Assembly (NCBI RefSeq): GCF_902506165.1 | Contig: NZ_LR733817.1 | Location: 4,311,027 to 4,375,026 of the forward strand | Reading direction: 5' to 3' | Source of the DNA: Bosea sp. 29B | GTDB lineage: Bacteria > Pseudomonadota > Alphaproteobacteria > Rhizobiales > Beijerinckiaceae | Length of the DNA: 64,000 bases | In this document: one piece after another, positions 62,176-64,000 of the stretch | Position numbering within the stretch: the first letter of the stretch is position 1 | How the letters are laid out: the number at the start of each line of letters is the position of its first letter | Notes under the pieces: model-generated | What the model was told of the DNA's origin: nothing | The model's database searches: none | Seen by the model: only the letters and a program-made list of their open reading frames with translations | Made by a program: the position numbers and the translations under genes

Positions 62176-62188
62176 TTAAACGATTTAA
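62176..62188. promoter_or_regulatory. Palindrome TTAAA-CGA-TTTAA upstream of the RraA operon
   Basis: Perfect 5-bp arms within an AT-rich island about 98 bp before the RraA ATG. Sugar-acid operons are often controlled by GntR or IclR repressors at short AT-rich palindromes. No regulator gene is adjacent. Confidence 0.4.
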
Positions 62189-62200
62189 ATTGCGATTCTC

Positions 62201-62290
62201 GTCATACTCGGGCTTGATCTGAGCATCTCGGAAACCAGCTAACTGGTCCTGAGATTCTCGGGTCTGCGCTTCGCTGCGCCCGAGAATGAC
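62201..62290. repeat. GTCAT...ATGAC palindromic element, type A, copy 3 (shorter)
   Basis: 90 bp; the right part GAGATTCTCGGGTCTGCGCT...GCCCGAGAATGAC matches the other type A copies, while the left hairpin (ATACTCGGG...TCTGAGCAT) is decayed and the middle is shorter. It lies between bpt and the RraA operon. Confidence 0.75.
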
Positions 62291-62302
62291 GTGCCGACAG
62301 CA

Positions 62303-63049
62303 TCAGCCCACCCGCTCCCAGCCCTGGGGCATCAGCCGCTCCTGCGGCAGGAAGCGGGCCTTGTAGGCCATCTTCGGCGAGCCTTCGACCCAATAGCCGA
62401 GATAGACGTAAGGCAGGCCGAGCTTACGGGCGCGCTCGACATGCTCGAGCACCATGAAGGTGCCGAGCGAGCGCGCTTCGAGGGCGGGGTCATAGACCGA
62501 ATAGACCATGGAGAGCCCGTCGCTCAGCCGGTCGGTCAAAGCGAAGGCGAAGAGGTCGCCCTGGCCTCGTCCGGTGAAGCCGCTGTCGGGGCTGCGCCGG
62601 CGGTATTCGATCAGGCTGGTCTCGACATGGGTGTCCTCGACCATCATGGCGAAGTCGAGCGCCGACATCGTCGCCATGCCGCCATCGGGATGGCGGTCGT
62701 CGAGATAGCCGCGGAACAGCGAATAATGCTCCGAGCGCGGCTGCGGCGGCAGCGTCTCGCCGATCAGGTCGCTGTTATGCGAGAGGATTTTGCGGAAGGT
62801 GCGCGAAGGCCGAAAGTCGGCGACGACGATCCTGACCGAGATGCAAGCCCGGCAGGTCTCGCAGGCCGGCCGATAGGCGATGCTCTGCGAGCGCCGGAAG
62901 CCGCCTTGCGAGAGCACGTCGTTGAGGTCGCGCGCTCGCGCGCCGACGAGGTGCGTGAACACCTTGCGCTCCTCGCGGCCCGGCAGATAGGGGCAGGGCG
63001 TCGGCGAGGTCAGGTAGAATTGCGGGGCATCCCGCAAGGGACGTGTCAC
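62303..63049 (-). CDS. bpt: Aspartate/glutamate leucyltransferase (L/F-type N-end rule transferase)
   Basis: 248 residues from a GTG at 63049 ([31 protein letters not shown]). It has [31 protein letters not shown] and the C-terminal [32 protein letters not shown], diagnostic of Bpt. It transfers leucine from tRNA to proteins with N-terminal Asp or Glu, marking them for ClpAP. A much longer open frame to 63745 overlaps the divergent methyltransferase and is rejected. Confidence 0.92.
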   Translation of the reverse strand: MTRPLRDAPQFYLTSPTPCPYLPGREERKVFTHLVGARARDLNDVLSQGGFRRSQSIAYRPACETCRACISVRIVVADFRPSRTFRKILSHNSDLIGETLPPQPRSEHYSLFRGYLDDRHPDGGMATMSALDFAMMVEDTHVETSLIEYRRRSPDSGFTGRGQGDLFAFALTDRLSDGLSMVYSVYDPALEARSLGTFMVLEHVERARKLGLPYVYLGYWVEGSPKMAYKARFLPQERLMPQGWERVG

Positions 63050-63214
63050 GTCAGGCAGGCTCCGGAACCGCCGAATTCGACCTGAGTTTAGCAGTCGGTG
63101 CGGCGGCAACAAGCGGGAAGCCGGGGGTAGCCGCTTGGCATGGGATAACCCCTGAATCAGTGCTAGCTTGCCCTTGCTGGGATACCCCTGAGACCCCAGA
63201 GGCGGGGCTGACAG

Positions 63215-64000
63215 ATGCAGACCGAAACGGTCGCGTTGACCCGCGAGAAGGAAACCCTGCTGATCACGCTCTGGGCCAAGGCCGGCGAGAGCCTGTTGCC
63301 CGATTCCCTGCTCAAGGACCGCTTCGCCGCCGAGGCTGCAACGCGCATCGACTATGATTTCGCCAAGCTCAAGGTCGACCGCGACCTGATGGTCGGCCTC
63401 GCCATGCGCGCGAGCACCATCGATGGCTGGGCACGCGATTTTCTCGGAAGGCACCACGATGCGCTGGTGCTGCATCTCGGCTGCGGGCTCGACAGCCGCG
63501 TCTTCCGGATCGACCCGCCGGCCAGCATCGATTGGTACGACATCGACTATCCGGACGTCATCGCGCTCAGGCAAAAGCTCTACCCGGCGCGCGACGGCTA
63601 TCATCTGACCGGCTCGTCGGTGACGGAGCCCGGCTGGATCGCCGGGCTGCCGCGGGATCGCCCGACGATGATCGTGGCCGAGGGGCTTTTGCTCTATCTG
63701 CCGGAGGAAGAGGTGCCATTGCTGCTGGAGCGGCTGGTGCGGCATTGCCGCAGCGGCGAGATCGTCTTCGACGCCTATAGTCCGTTCGGCCTCAAGCTGA
63801 TCGCAATGCAGCCCTCGATCAAGGCGACCGGCGCGGTGCTGCGCTGGTCGCTCGACGATCCCGCCGAGCTGGAGCGGCAGGTGCCGGGCCTCGAACTGGT
63901 CACCGAACTGACGGCCTATGACCCTGATGGTTACGATCCGGCCCAGATCGCCCGCATGTCCTGGCCGGCGCGCTTTACGATGCAGTTCTTCTCGCTGATC
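63215..64000 (+). CDS. SAM-dependent methyltransferase, leucine carboxyl/TcmP-like (partial)
   Basis: Starts at ATG 63215 and runs off the window after 262 codons. Motif I is in [32 protein letters not shown], followed by [23 protein letters not shown], typical of the LCM/TcmP O-methyltransferase family. The N-terminal [19 protein letters not shown] is also characteristic. Substrate unknown. Divergent from bpt across about 165 bp. Confidence 0.82.
   Translation, partial: MQTETVALTREKETLLITLWAKAGESLLPDSLLKDRFAAEAATRIDYDFAKLKVDRDLMVGLAMRASTIDGWARDFLGRHHDALVLHLGCGLDSRVFRIDPPASIDWYDIDYPDVIALRQKLYPARDGYHLTGSSVTEPGWIAGLPRDRPTMIVAEGLLLYLPEEEVPLLLERLVRHCRSGEIVFDAYSPFGLKLIAMQPSIKATGAVLRWSLDDPAELERQVPGLELVTELTAYDPDGYDPAQIARMSWPARFTMQFFSLI

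Noticed and set aside
62303..63745. 480-codon version of the bpt frame
   Set aside because: The N-terminal 230 codons run antisense to the divergent methyltransferase; the GTG at 63049 gives the normal Bpt start.

Overview
The window is a GC-rich chromosomal segment from an alphaproteobacterium of the order Hyphomicrobiales. Gene content and neighbourhoods (lysC|ubiG, tamA-tamB, Slt|dapA-smpB, pdxJ-acpS-lepB-rnc-era, rpoZ-rsh, recO-parC, a Porin_2-type porin, crotonyl-CoA carboxylase/reductase, DUF2336) and many palindromic intergenic elements fit a Bosea-like genome. That placement is inference; there is no rRNA in the window to test it. I recognised no tRNA, CRISPR array, prophage or intact insertion sequence. 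Most of the window reads as core chromosome with small accessory patches.

Layout. 1-6.2 kb (mostly minus): a Tat-type YVTN beta-propeller protein cut by the window edge, a decayed acyl-CoA dehydrogenase fragment, then a run read leftwards from 6171: metallophosphoesterase, Ser/Thr kinase-USP fusion, APH-type phosphotransferase, acyl-CoA dehydrogenase. 6.4-18.2 kb: PhyH dioxygenase, CYTH-CHAD protein, lysC|ubiG, ccr behind a strong hairpin, acyltransferase|LytTR pair, YihY, EamA transporter, hydratase-like enzyme. 18.3-30.4 kb: outer-membrane block with tamA-tamB, porin, an OmpA-family protein and a membrane-anchored tandem helix-hairpin-helix protein. 30.4-34.3 kb: M20 amidohydrolase, MHS-type MFS transporter, MarR regulator and alpha/beta hydrolase, with a candidate operator.

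34.4-48.1 kb: nested palindromic repeats, Slt, dapA-smpB, an exported superoxide dismutase, a NYN-domain protein, the pdxJ-acpS-[aqpZ]-lepB-rnc-era cluster, a HerA-like ATPase, GFA protein and rpoZ. 48.2-58.1 kb: rsh, LysR|tautomerase, recO-parC, a tiny lipoprotein, DoxX|HxlR, a beta-barrel protein and DUF2336. 58.1-64 kb: an AT-rich patch and repeat, a two-gene unit of an unrecognised 308-residue protein and a peptidoglycan-binding-domain protein, an RraA/SAF/UxaA sugar-acid operon, bpt and a partial methyltransferase.

Most notable: (i) a palindromic element of about 130 bp translated in frame near the N-terminus of TamB; (ii) a modular family of GTCAT...ATGAC elements, two copies being exactly 91 bp with about 91% identity, one of them lying inside another palindromic repeat; (iii) the kinase/phosphoesterase/APH/ACAD operon, whose last two genes resemble a split ACAD10/11; (iv) the peptidoglycan-binding plus unknown gene pair; (v) the OmpA plus membrane-HhH pair; (vi) a HerA ATPase without an adjacent NurA.
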